From Azoarcus_F sp048158365 (lineage in GTDB: Bacteria > Pseudomonadota > Gammaproteobacteria > Burkholderiales > Rhodocyclaceae): 64,000 nt of DNA. Positions 34,281 through 41,852 of the stretch are shown piece after piece. Under the pieces are notes generated by a model, which was not told the origin of the DNA, did not search any database, and worked only from the letters and a program-made list of their open reading frames with translations. Each line of letters begins with the position of its first letter. Positions within the stretch are counted from its first letter, which is position 1. The stretch is taken from assembly GCA_048158365.1 (NCBI GenBank), contig JBLLNL010000006.1. The stretch is one strand, 5' to 3'. A program made the translations under genes and the position numbers.

Positions 34281-34546
34281 ATCCGTAATTCGATCATCAA
34301 GAGCCTTAGGGCCTGCTCTCATTTGCGGTGGCGGATCGCGTGGGTCAGCCTGGCTCTACCGGCCTGCTGGCACTAGGTATCCGGACCGCTGCGGCACATA
34401 TCGCGATCGTGCAGGCCGACATCCGCATGGGACCGCTCTTCTATGCAACGATCCCGTTCCTCGTGATGGTCCTGTTCCTGCTGGTCGTGATTGCGGCCGT
34501 GCCGGAGATCGCGACCTGGCTGCCCTCACTGATGACGAACAGTTGA
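34281..34546 (+). pseudogene. Remnant of a TRAP transporter (DctM C-terminus)
   Basis: The last roughly 40 codons, in the frame ending at 34546, read ADIRMGPLFYATIPFLVMVL and end AAVPEIATWLPSLMTNS, the pattern of the last membrane helix of DctM large permeases. There is no room for the other helices. Upstream, a ribosome-binding site (GAGGAGA, about 34269-34275) precedes 31 codons from 34281 in another frame that look like a positively charged signal peptide (RIAWVSLALPA) but lack an ATG. I read this as an operon whose middle was deleted, joining a receptor start to the permease end. The signal peptide part is uncertain. Confidence 0.6.
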
Positions 34547-34554
34547 TTTCCCGC

Positions 34555-34570
34555 CCGGCCTTCGGGCCGG
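34555..34570 (+). terminator. Possible hairpin terminator after the TRAP remnant
   Basis: CCGGCC and GGCCGG flank a TTCG tetraloop nine bases after the stop codon. No T-run follows, so it is a weak candidate only. The rest of the 34571-34739 gap shows nothing I can name. Confidence 0.35.
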
Positions 34571-34739
34571 CGCACCCTATCGGTGCTTGAACCCGCCTGC
34601 GAATGCATCCGAACATGAACCAATCATCGCTCACCACACACGCCGACGAAACGGGCGACCGCGATCGGAGCCCGACGTCGGCGCGGTCCCGGCGGCCTGC
34701 CCGCGGGTGCGCAGGCAGAAACGATCCGGCCTGTGCCGC

Positions 34740-36020
34740 TCAGACGGCCAGGTGCGACCAGCCGCGGTAGGCGGCAGCATGCAGCGGGACGTTATGCACC
34801 CGCAGGATATCCACGCCCTTCGCACACAGGTCGAGTGAAGCGCCCAGCGTGGTGAGGTCCTTGATGTCGTTCGTCAGGGCCGAAAAATTCTTCATGAAGG
34901 ACTTGCGCGAGTGGCCGACGAGCACGCGCAGCCCGTATCGGCGGAAGCGATCTATTTCACGCAGAATCTTCAGCGACTGCAGCGCGTCCTTGCCGAAGCC
35001 GATGCCCGGGTCGAAGACGATCCGATTCAGGTCGAGCCCCGCCTTGTCCCACCTCTCGATCCGGTCCGTCAGCCACTGCTCGACCGCTGCGACGGGATCG
35101 CAATCTGCCGGCAGCGTGACGGCCGGATCGACCGGAACGCTCAGCTGATGCATGGCCACCCAGTCCTTGCCGCTGCCCTGTGCGAACTCGATCATCGCGG
35201 GGTCCGTCAGACCGCTGACGTCATTGATCATGTCCACACCGAGTTCGAGCGCCCGCCGCGCGGTTTCCGGATGACGCGTATCCACGCTGATCTGCGGGCG
35301 CAACAGTGCCCCGCCGAAACGATCGATCAGACGCTCGAGCACCGGTGCGATACGCGCCCATTCGCTGTCCGCCGGGATCGCCTGGGCGCCGGGACGCGTC
35401 GACTCACCGCCGACATCGATGATGTGCACGCCGGCGTCGATCATTGCGCCCAGATGGACATCGAGCGTCTCGATCTGCTGATACCGACCGCCATCGCTGA
35501 AGGAGTCCGGCGTCGCGTTCAGGATACCCATCCACAGCGGGACCGGCCGGCCCAGCTCGACCGAGCACTCGATCAAGGTCCGACCCCCGTGCCCGGGCAC
35601 GACCAGGCGAGGCTGCAGCGCCACCAGCGGTGTCAGCACGAACTGCCGACGGTGCAGGTCGCGATGCGGGATCGTCAGTCGGGGCGTGTCGATGCGCGCC
35701 TCGCCCCACAGCAGGATGTCGATATCGATCGTCCGCGGCGACCAGCGATCATCGTCGTTGCGCCCCAGATTGGCCTGGATCTCGTCGATCCATTCGCTCA
35801 TGCGCTCCGGGGAGCATGCTGGCATTTCGCATTCGAGCGCCAGGTTCAGGTACGGAAGATTCCAGTCCGTGCGGGCGGATTCGGGCAGCAACGCCGGCGT
35901 TTCGACCACCGGCGAAATCCGTCGAACGACCACTCCCCTTGCCTGCAACTGCACGATGGCGCTTTCGAGGTGGGCGCACCGATCGCCCAGGTTCGACCCC
36001 AGGCCAAGATAGACGAACAT
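34740..36020 (-). CDS. folKP: Bifunctional FolK-FolP: HPPK / dihydropteroate synthase fusion
   Basis: 426 residues carrying two consecutive folate enzymes. HPPK (about residues 1-155): VYLGLGSNLGDRCAHLE, and SPRTIDIDILLWGE with the Mg-binding Asp99 and Asp101. DHPS (about 160-426): MGILNATPDSFSDGGR at 164, VGGESTRPGAQAIP, VFDPGIGFGKDALQ and VLVGHSRKSFMKNF. HPPK pyrophosphorylates hydroxymethyl-dihydropterin and DHPS condenses the product with p-aminobenzoate. The ATG at 36020 begins exactly at the HPPK fold; the frame is open further upstream without homology. The two halves are read through without stop or frameshift, so the fusion is real in this sequence. It is divergent from the formate dehydrogenase genes. 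Confidence 0.95.
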   Translation of the reverse strand: MFVYLGLGSNLGDRCAHLESAIVQLQARGVVVRRISPVVETPALLPESARTDWNLPYLNLALECEMPACSPERMSEWIDEIQANLGRNDDDRWSPRTIDIDILLWGEARIDTPRLTIPHRDLHRRQFVLTPLVALQPRLVVPGHGGRTLIECSVELGRPVPLWMGILNATPDSFSDGGRYQQIETLDVHLGAMIDAGVHIIDVGGESTRPGAQAIPADSEWARIAPVLERLIDRFGGALLRPQISVDTRHPETARRALELGVDMINDVSGLTDPAMIEFAQGSGKDWVAMHQLSVPVDPAVTLPADCDPVAAVEQWLTDRIERWDKAGLDLNRIVFDPGIGFGKDALQSLKILREIDRFRRYGLRVLVGHSRKSFMKNFSALTNDIKDLTTLGASLDLCAKGVDILRVHNVPLHAAAYRGWSHLAV

Positions 36021-36397
36021 GAACGACCCTTGTGTAGTTTTATCCAATGCCCAGCGTACGCGGGAGTCGTCCGAACCAGCTCGACCTGAAAGACACCCCG
36101 GGATCGAGACCGAATGATGCCCGGAGCGAGCGCTCAATGGAACACCTGCTTGAAGCGCTCGCCGGTTGCTGCGTTCTGCAGAACAGGTGAGTAACAGAAC
36201 GCGCCCCGATGATCATCTCCTCCGGAGTGACTGCGATCAGTCTGCCCGTCCAGGATCTGCGAGCCGCAACGCGTGGGAAATCATTATGATCGAAATCGTG
36301 GTGCGTGCATCAGCAGAGCTGCCAACGCGGGCCAGAACATTGCTACGATCGCCTACCGCGGTCGAATCCAACCTCCAGTCAGGGAAACTTCACGCAG
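36021..36397. other. Divergent intergenic region between folKP and the formate dehydrogenase genes
   Basis: It contains several small perfect palindromes: GTTCTGCAGAAC (36173-36184), a CTCCGGAG, and GACTG-CGAT-CAGTC further on. CACCTG (36143-36148) and CAGGTG (36184-36189) are also inverted. TATGAT at 36285-36290 is a possible -10 for the plus strand without a good -35. A short frame (36137-36190, 17 codons) is not supported as a gene. Confidence 0.4.
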
Positions 36398-38137
36398 ATG
36401 TCCCCATCGACGCCCACCTCTACTCGAGTACCCGACACCCGCAAGACCCGGAGCACACCGCGCGGCCGCCAGCTCGACCCCAAAGCGCTCGACGAGATCT
36501 CCGCTCTGTTGAACGGCAAGGGGCGTGGTCGCGACCAGCTCATCGAGCACCTGCACACACTCCAGGATCGATTCGGCTGCCTGTCTCTTCGGCATTTGCG
36601 GGCCTTGTCGCACTGGATGAATCTTCCGATGGCCGCCGTCTACGAGACCGCGACGTTCTATGCCCACTTCGACATCGTGCGGGACGGAGAAGTGCCTCCG
36701 GCACCGATCACGATCCGGGTCTGTGATTCGCTGTCCTGTCAGCTGGCCGGTGCCCAATCCCTGCATGCCGCACTGACTGCCGCGCACGACCCGTCCGAAG
36801 TCAGGGTGACACGCGCCCCCTGCATGGGCCGCTGCGAGGACGCACCGGTGGTCGAGATCGGTCATCGTCACCTCGGCCATGCGACGCCGACGGCGGTGCA
36901 GCGAGTGCTCGACTCGCGTGACCTTCATCCTCAACCAGTGAGCTGGCAACGGCTGTCGGAATATCGCAGCGAAGGCGGCTATGCGCTGCTCGAACACGCG
37001 CGCGATGGCGAGGTCGGACTCGACGAACTCACCCGCCTGCTCGAAGCGTCCGGGCTGCGCGGGCTTGGTGGCGCCGGTTTTCCGACCTTCCGGAAATGGC
37101 AGTTCGTCCGCGCCGAGCCGGCGCCCCGCTACGTCGTCATCAACGCCGACGAGGGCGAACCCGGCACATTCAAGGATCGGTTCTATCTCGAACAGGCGCC
37201 ACACCGGTTTCTCGAGGGTGCACTGGTCAGCGCCTGGGCCGTCGAGGCCAGTGCGATCTATATTTATCTGCGCGATGAATACCCCGGCCTGCACCAGGTC
37301 TTGCGCGACGCGATTGGCGAGCTCGAGGCGGCCGGTCTGGTCCAACCCGGCTTCATCGTGATGCGCCGCGGCGCGGGTGCGTACATCTGCGGCGAGGAAT
37401 CCGCGCTGATCGAGTCGCTCGAGGGCAAACCCGGCAAACCCAGGCACCGCCCGCCCTTCGTTGCACAGAAAGGCTTGTTCGACCGACCCACGCTGGTGAA
37501 CAACGTCGAGACGGTCTACTGGATTCCTCTGCTGTATGAGCGCGGCGCCGCGTGGTTTGCGGATCAGGGCCGCCATGGACGCAGGGGCCTGCGCAGTTTC
37601 TCGGTGTCCGGCCGGGTCAATAAACCTGGGGTGCATCTCGCCCCGGCAGGCATCACCTTGCGCGAGCTCGTCGACGAACACTGTGGTGGGATGCTGGAGG
37701 GGCATGCGTTGCTTGCCTACCTTCCCGGCGGAGCCTCGGGTGGCATCCTGCCGGCCTCCAAGGCCGACATCCCGCTCGATTTCGATACCCTGCAGCCCTA
37801 CGGCTGCTTCATCGGCTCGGCTGCCGTGATCGTCGTTTCGGACAAAGATGATCTGCGCACCGTAGCGCGCAATCTGATGGCCTTCTTTGCCGATGAATCC
37901 TGTGGCCAATGCACGCCCTGCCGCGTAGGAACCGAGAAGATGCTGACGCTGCTCGCCCGCGACGAATGGGACGCCGACCAGCTCGGACGCCTGGCGCAGG
38001 TGATGCAGGACGCGTCGATCTGCGGCCTCGGACAGGCCGCACCGAACCCGGTACTGGGACTACTCCGGTACTTTCCCAAGCAACTCGCGCAGCAAGGCGT
38101 CACCGTGCGGGGCGAGAACAGGGATGCAGCGCAATGA
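36398..38137 (+). CDS. fdhB: NAD-dependent formate dehydrogenase, NuoE-NuoF fusion subunit
   Basis: 579 residues. It is the diaphorase subunit passing electrons from the catalytic subunit to NAD. The NuoE-like part (to about residue 180) has [2Fe-2S] ligands in CDSLSCQLAGAQ and APCMGRCEDAPVVEIG. The NuoF-like part has the NAD/FMN site GLRGLGGAGFPTFRKWQF, INADEGEPGTFKDR and GAGAYICGEESALIESLEG, and [4Fe-4S] ligands in ESCGQCTPCRVGTEKML plus ICGLGQ. The NuoE-NuoF fusion is the arrangement of two-subunit enzymes such as Methylobacterium Fdh1. The ATG at 36398 starts before a Thr/Arg-rich stretch; the exact start is uncertain. It overlaps fdhA by 4 nt. Confidence 0.93.
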   Translation: MSPSTPTSTRVPDTRKTRSTPRGRQLDPKALDEISALLNGKGRGRDQLIEHLHTLQDRFGCLSLRHLRALSHWMNLPMAAVYETATFYAHFDIVRDGEVPPAPITIRVCDSLSCQLAGAQSLHAALTAAHDPSEVRVTRAPCMGRCEDAPVVEIGHRHLGHATPTAVQRVLDSRDLHPQPVSWQRLSEYRSEGGYALLEHARDGEVGLDELTRLLEASGLRGLGGAGFPTFRKWQFVRAEPAPRYVVINADEGEPGTFKDRFYLEQAPHRFLEGALVSAWAVEASAIYIYLRDEYPGLHQVLRDAIGELEAAGLVQPGFIVMRRGAGAYICGEESALIESLEGKPGKPRHRPPFVAQKGLFDRPTLVNNVETVYWIPLLYERGAAWFADQGRHGRRGLRSFSVSGRVNKPGVHLAPAGITLRELVDEHCGGMLEGHALLAYLPGGASGGILPASKADIPLDFDTLQPYGCFIGSAAVIVVSDKDDLRTVARNLMAFFADESCGQCTPCRVGTEKMLTLLARDEWDADQLGRLAQVMQDASICGLGQAAPNPVLGLLRYFPKQLAQQGVTVRGENRDAAQ

Positions 38138-40962
38138 CGATGATCACCCGGAATCCCGCGACGGCGAGCGCGCAGGTCGAAGCCTTCGAAATCACGCTCG
38201 ATGGCGTTGCGGTTCAGGCCTTTTCCGGCGAGACCTTGTGGCAGGTGGCCAAGCGGGCGGGTGAGCTCATCCCCCACCTCTGCTTCAAGGACGCGCCGGG
38301 CTATCGTGCCGATGGCAACTGCCGAGCATGCATGGTCGAGATCCAGGGCGAACGCACGCTGGCGGCGAGCTGCATCCGGACCGCCGCGCCCGGGATGGTC
38401 GTCAAGAGCGCCAGTTCCGAGCGTGCCCGCAGTTCCCGCAAAGGGGTGCTGGAACTGCTGCTCGCGGATCAGCCTGCGCGCGAACGCAGCCCGGACCGCT
38501 CCAGCCACTTCTGGGACATGGTCGAACAGCTCGGGATCGATGCCGTGGCGGTGCGGCAGAGTCTCCCCGCACGCCGCAACGAAACGTCCAGCCCGGACAC
38601 TTCGCATCCCGCGATGCATGTGGACCTGCATGCATGCATCGGCTGCAATCTGTGTGTCCGGGCGTGCCGAGAGGTCCAGGTCAACGACGTGATCGGGCTC
38701 GCCCATCGCGGGCCATCGTCACGGATCGTGTTCGATTTCGAGGATCCGATGGGCGACAGCACCTGCGTGGCCTGCGGAGAATGCGTACAGGCCTGTCCGA
38801 CCGGCGCACTGATGCCGGCCACGATCGTCGATGCCACCGGCCGCGGCGACTCGGCCTGCGCCGATCGCACGGTAGATTCGGTCTGCCCCTACTGCGGGGT
38901 CGGCTGCCAGCTCACCTACCACGTCAAGAACGAGAAGGTCGTCTTCGTCGAAGGCCGCAACGGCCCATCCAACGAGAACCGTCTGTGCGTGAAGGGCCGC
39001 TTCGGCTTCGACTACCCGAACCACCCTTCGCGCCTGACCATGCCGCTGATCCGTCGGGAAGGCGTGCCCAAGGGCCTCGACCCGAGCTTCGACCCCGCCG
39101 AGCCGCTCACGCACTTCCGCGTCGCGAACTGGGACGAGGCGCTGGACTTTGCCGCCGCCGGCCTGCGACGCCTGCGCGACGAACACGGCCCCAATGCGCT
39201 GGCCGGCTTCGGCAGCGCCAAGTGTTCCAATGAGGAAGCCTGGCTGTTCCAGAAGCTGGTTCGCACCGGTTTCCATTCCAACCATGTCGACCACTGCACG
39301 CGGCTGTGCCACGCCAGTTCGGTTGCCGCGCTGATGGAGTGCATCGGCTCGGGTGCGGTCACCGCTTCCTTCATGCAGGCGCAGCAGGCCGACGTGGTCA
39401 TCCTCACCGGCTGCAACCCGACCGTCAACCACCCGGTCGCCGCCACCTACTTCAAGCAGGCGGCCAAGCGCGGCACCAAGCTCATCGTGCTCGACCCACG
39501 TGGCATCACCATGGGCACCTACGCGCATCGCATGGTGCGCTTCACGCCGGGCAGCGACGTGTCGCTGCTCAACGCCATGCTCAACGTCATCGTCACCGAG
39601 AAGCTCTACGACGAGGCCTACATCGCCGGACACACCGAAGGGTTCGAGGCGCTGAAGGCCCATGTCGCACCGATGACACCCGAAGCCATGTCACCCGCCT
39701 GCGGCGTCGCCCCCGATGAGATCCGCGACATCACCCGCCTGTATGCCCAAGCCGAACGCGCGATGATCTTCTGGGGCATGGGCATCTCGCAGCACACCCA
39801 CGGCACCGACAACGCGCGCGGCCTGATCTCGCTCGCGCTCGCCACTGGCCAGATCGGCCGACCGGGCACCGGCCTGCATCCACTGCGCGGCCAGAACAAC
39901 GTGCAGGGGGCGTCCGATGCCGGCCTCATCCCGATGGTCTTCCCCGACTACCAGCCGGTGGGTGACGTGCAGATCCGTGCCGCCTTCGAGGAGCTGTGGA
40001 ACACCCCGCTCGCGGACAAACCCGGCCTCACGGTAGTCGAGATCATGCACGCCATTCATGACGGCACCATCCGCGGCATGTACATCCAGGGCGAGAACCC
40101 GGCGATGTCCGACCCCGACCTCGATCATGCACGCGGCGCACTCGCCAGGCTCGAACACTTCGTGGTGCAGGACATTTTCGTCACCGAAACCGCTCAGTTC
40201 GCCGACGTCATCCTGCCCGCCTCCGCCTGGGCCGAGAAGGACGGCACCGTCACCAACACCAACCGCCAGGTGCAGATGGGCCGCGCCGCCGTGCCGCTGC
40301 CCGGCGACGCCCGCCCCGACTGGTGGATCATCCAGGAAGTCGCTCGCCGCCTCGGCCTCGACTGGCATTACACCCACCCGCGCGACGTGTTCGCCGAGAT
40401 GAAGCGCGGCATGCACTCGCTCGACCACATCACCTGGGAACGGCTCGAAGCCGAGCAATCCGTCACCTACCCCTGCCCCGCGGACGACGCGCCCGGCATG
40501 GATGTGGTGTTCGGCGACCGCTTTCCCACCGCCAGCGGTCGCGCCCGTTTCCGTCCCACCGTCCCGCTGCCGCCCGACGAGCCGATCGACGACGCCTACC
40601 CGACCGTGCTCATCACCGGCCGTCAGCTCGAACACTGGCACACCGGCTCCATGACCCGCCGCGCCACCGTGCTCGACACGCTGGAACCTGCGGCCGTGGC
40701 CACACTGGCCCCCGGCGAACTCGCCCGTATGGGCCTCGAACCGGGCGCCGCGCTGACGATCGAAACCCGCCGCGGGAAGATTGTGCTGACCGCCCGCAGC
40801 GATCCGCTGATGCCCGAAGGCATGGTCTTCGTGCCCTTCTGCTATGTGGAAGCCGCGGCGAACATCCTGACCAATCCGGCGCTTGACCCCTATGGGAAGA
40901 TTCCGGAATTCAAGTACGCGGCGTGCAGGCTTGGCCCGGGAGACCCGGCGGTGCCGGGCTGA
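38134..40962 (+). CDS. fdhA: NAD-dependent formate dehydrogenase, catalytic subunit (Mo/W-bis-MGD)
   Basis: 942 residues. It oxidises formate to CO2. The N-terminal ferredoxin-like domain has [2Fe-2S] ligands around HLCFKDAPGYRADGNCRACM; two [4Fe-4S] sets follow (CIGCNLCVRACREV, CVACGECVQACPTGAL). The molybdopterin domain opens with CPYCGVGCQLTY and CVKGRFGFDYPNHPSRL. The active-site residue is Cys388 in NHVDHCTRLCHASS, so this is the Cys, not selenocysteine, form. The C-terminal MGD-binding part has LITGRQLEHWHTGSMTRR. ATG overlaps the fdhB stop. Mo or W cannot be told from sequence; related two-subunit enzymes can use W. Third-position C becomes more frequent from about 38880 on. Confidence 0.95.
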   Translation: MTMITRNPATASAQVEAFEITLDGVAVQAFSGETLWQVAKRAGELIPHLCFKDAPGYRADGNCRACMVEIQGERTLAASCIRTAAPGMVVKSASSERARSSRKGVLELLLADQPARERSPDRSSHFWDMVEQLGIDAVAVRQSLPARRNETSSPDTSHPAMHVDLHACIGCNLCVRACREVQVNDVIGLAHRGPSSRIVFDFEDPMGDSTCVACGECVQACPTGALMPATIVDATGRGDSACADRTVDSVCPYCGVGCQLTYHVKNEKVVFVEGRNGPSNENRLCVKGRFGFDYPNHPSRLTMPLIRREGVPKGLDPSFDPAEPLTHFRVANWDEALDFAAAGLRRLRDEHGPNALAGFGSAKCSNEEAWLFQKLVRTGFHSNHVDHCTRLCHASSVAALMECIGSGAVTASFMQAQQADVVILTGCNPTVNHPVAATYFKQAAKRGTKLIVLDPRGITMGTYAHRMVRFTPGSDVSLLNAMLNVIVTEKLYDEAYIAGHTEGFEALKAHVAPMTPEAMSPACGVAPDEIRDITRLYAQAERAMIFWGMGISQHTHGTDNARGLISLALATGQIGRPGTGLHPLRGQNNVQGASDAGLIPMVFPDYQPVGDVQIRAAFEELWNTPLADKPGLTVVEIMHAIHDGTIRGMYIQGENPAMSDPDLDHARGALARLEHFVVQDIFVTETAQFADVILPASAWAEKDGTVTNTNRQVQMGRAAVPLPGDARPDWWIIQEVARRLGLDWHYTHPRDVFAEMKRGMHSLDHITWERLEAEQSVTYPCPADDAPGMDVVFGDRFPTASGRARFRPTVPLPPDEPIDDAYPTVLITGRQLEHWHTGSMTRRATVLDTLEPAAVATLAPGELARMGLEPGAALTIETRRGKIVLTARSDPLMPEGMVFVPFCYVEAAANILTNPALDPYGKIPEFKYAACRLGPGDPAVPG

Positions 40963-41096
40963 TGCAGGTGCATCTGCCGGACGACGCTGGTCACAGCCCC
41001 TTCGATCCTCCGCTCACAAAGGCCCTGGTCGGCGCCGCGCAGCACTTCGCCGCGAATCGCGATTTCGCCGGCTGGGGTCAAGGGCGCACGGTCTAA
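40962..41096 (+). CDS. Possible small coupled ORF after fdhA, 44 residues
   Basis: A frame starts on the fdhA stop (TGATG overlap) and encodes MQVHLPDDAGHSPFDPPLTK and a C-terminus DFAGWGQGRTV, ending over the last bases of the convergent phhB gene. The stop/start overlap is typical of coupled genes, but there is no homology I recognise; it does not resemble the small delta subunit FdsD. It could be chance. Confidence 0.3.
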   Translation: MQVHLPDDAGHSPFDPPLTKALVGAAQHFAANRDFAGWGQGRTV

Positions 41097-41479
41097 TCGT
41101 AATTGAGGTACTTGAAGCGGGGGTCGTCAGGCGTTCCTTCCAGGCTCGAACCTTCCTCCATGCCGGGCTGCCACATGATCACCTCCTCGATCTTGCGGGC
41201 CAGCTCGAAGTCCTTGTGGGTGATGCCTTTTGCGGCGTGATTCACCAGCTTGACCGTCACGAAAGCATATGAAACGGCCAGATCGGGATGGTGAAACGCG
41301 GCCTCGGCCAGATGTCCCACCGCATTGACCACCATCAGCGTCGATTTCCAGCCGCTGGTCTTGTATTTGCGTCGTATCCAGCCGTTTTCCAGATACCACT
41401 TCGGCAATTCCTCCTCCAGGCGCTGCTGCACCTCGGCGTCCGAATAGACCTCTTCATGTTTGCGCGCTCTCCAGTTCAT
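41093..41479 (-). CDS. phhB: Pterin-4a-carbinolamine dehydratase-like protein
   Basis: 128 residues. PCD recycles the carbinolamine form of pterin cofactors. The family motif is EAAFHHPDLAVSYAFVTVKL then NHAAKGITHKDFELARKIEE, with the paired His and the downstream His and Asp. The C-terminal extension (GMEEGSSLEGTPDDPRF) is longer than in the minimal family. No phenylalanine hydroxylase is nearby; instead the gene is convergent with the formate dehydrogenase operon. PCD-like genes are known from comparative genomics to cluster with molybdopterin enzymes, so a role in Mo-cofactor chemistry is possible. Confidence 0.88.
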   Translation of the reverse strand: MNWRARKHEEVYSDAEVQQRLEEELPKWYLENGWIRRKYKTSGWKSTLMVVNAVGHLAEAAFHHPDLAVSYAFVTVKLVNHAAKGITHKDFELARKIEEVIMWQPGMEEGSSLEGTPDDPRFKYLNYD

Positions 41480-41852
41480 TGCAGCCCTCCTTGCAGGGAC
41501 GGATAGTCAGGATCGACATACTGGATATAGCCGATCGTCGCACGCGGGTCCATAACTGTGTCGTCGCGCCGGCATGTGCGCCCCCGCCGCCGCGGCAACG
41601 ATGCGCTGTCGCACCCTGGACGTCAGCCGTGAGGCGCCCGGGTCATTCGGTGCTGGTAAGATATCGCCGCAGCCGCAGTGGCGCCAGCCGCCGTGCGTCC
41701 GCGTTCGTGCGGCGCATGTGCTTCGGTGGCAGATGCGCCGACCAGGATTGGCCCGCCCGGCCGCGCGGATCACCCGCGCGGTCCCGCACGGCACCCGATC
41801 CGGCATCGACATGAATCAGGGCGGGCTCGTGAGTCCGCCAAAGAGTGAGCTT
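41480..41852. other. Intergenic region and leader before mutS
   Basis: This 373-bp divergent region is GC-rich. TAAGAT near 41656 is a weak -10. Just before the mutS ribosome-binding site is a tight hairpin: GGCGGGCTC at 41820-41828 pairs with GAGTCCGCC at 41831-41839, followed at once by AAAGAGTGAG. No gene seen. Confidence 0.4.

Noticed and set aside
34615..34770. Short frame starting MNQSSLTTHADETGDRD after the TRAP remnant
   Set aside because: Arg-rich composition, no ribosome-binding site, and it runs into the 3' end of folKP on the opposite strand.
36137..36190. A 17-codon upstream frame before fdhB
   Set aside because: Too short, no clear ribosome-binding site, and 200 bp from the next gene.
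36353..37909. A 518-codon antisense frame over fdhB
   Set aside because: Shadow of the NuoE-NuoF fusion; no recognisable domains.
39286..39306. Selenocysteine in the formate dehydrogenase active site
   Set aside because: The codon is TGC (Cys) within VDHCTRLCH; no in-frame TGA.
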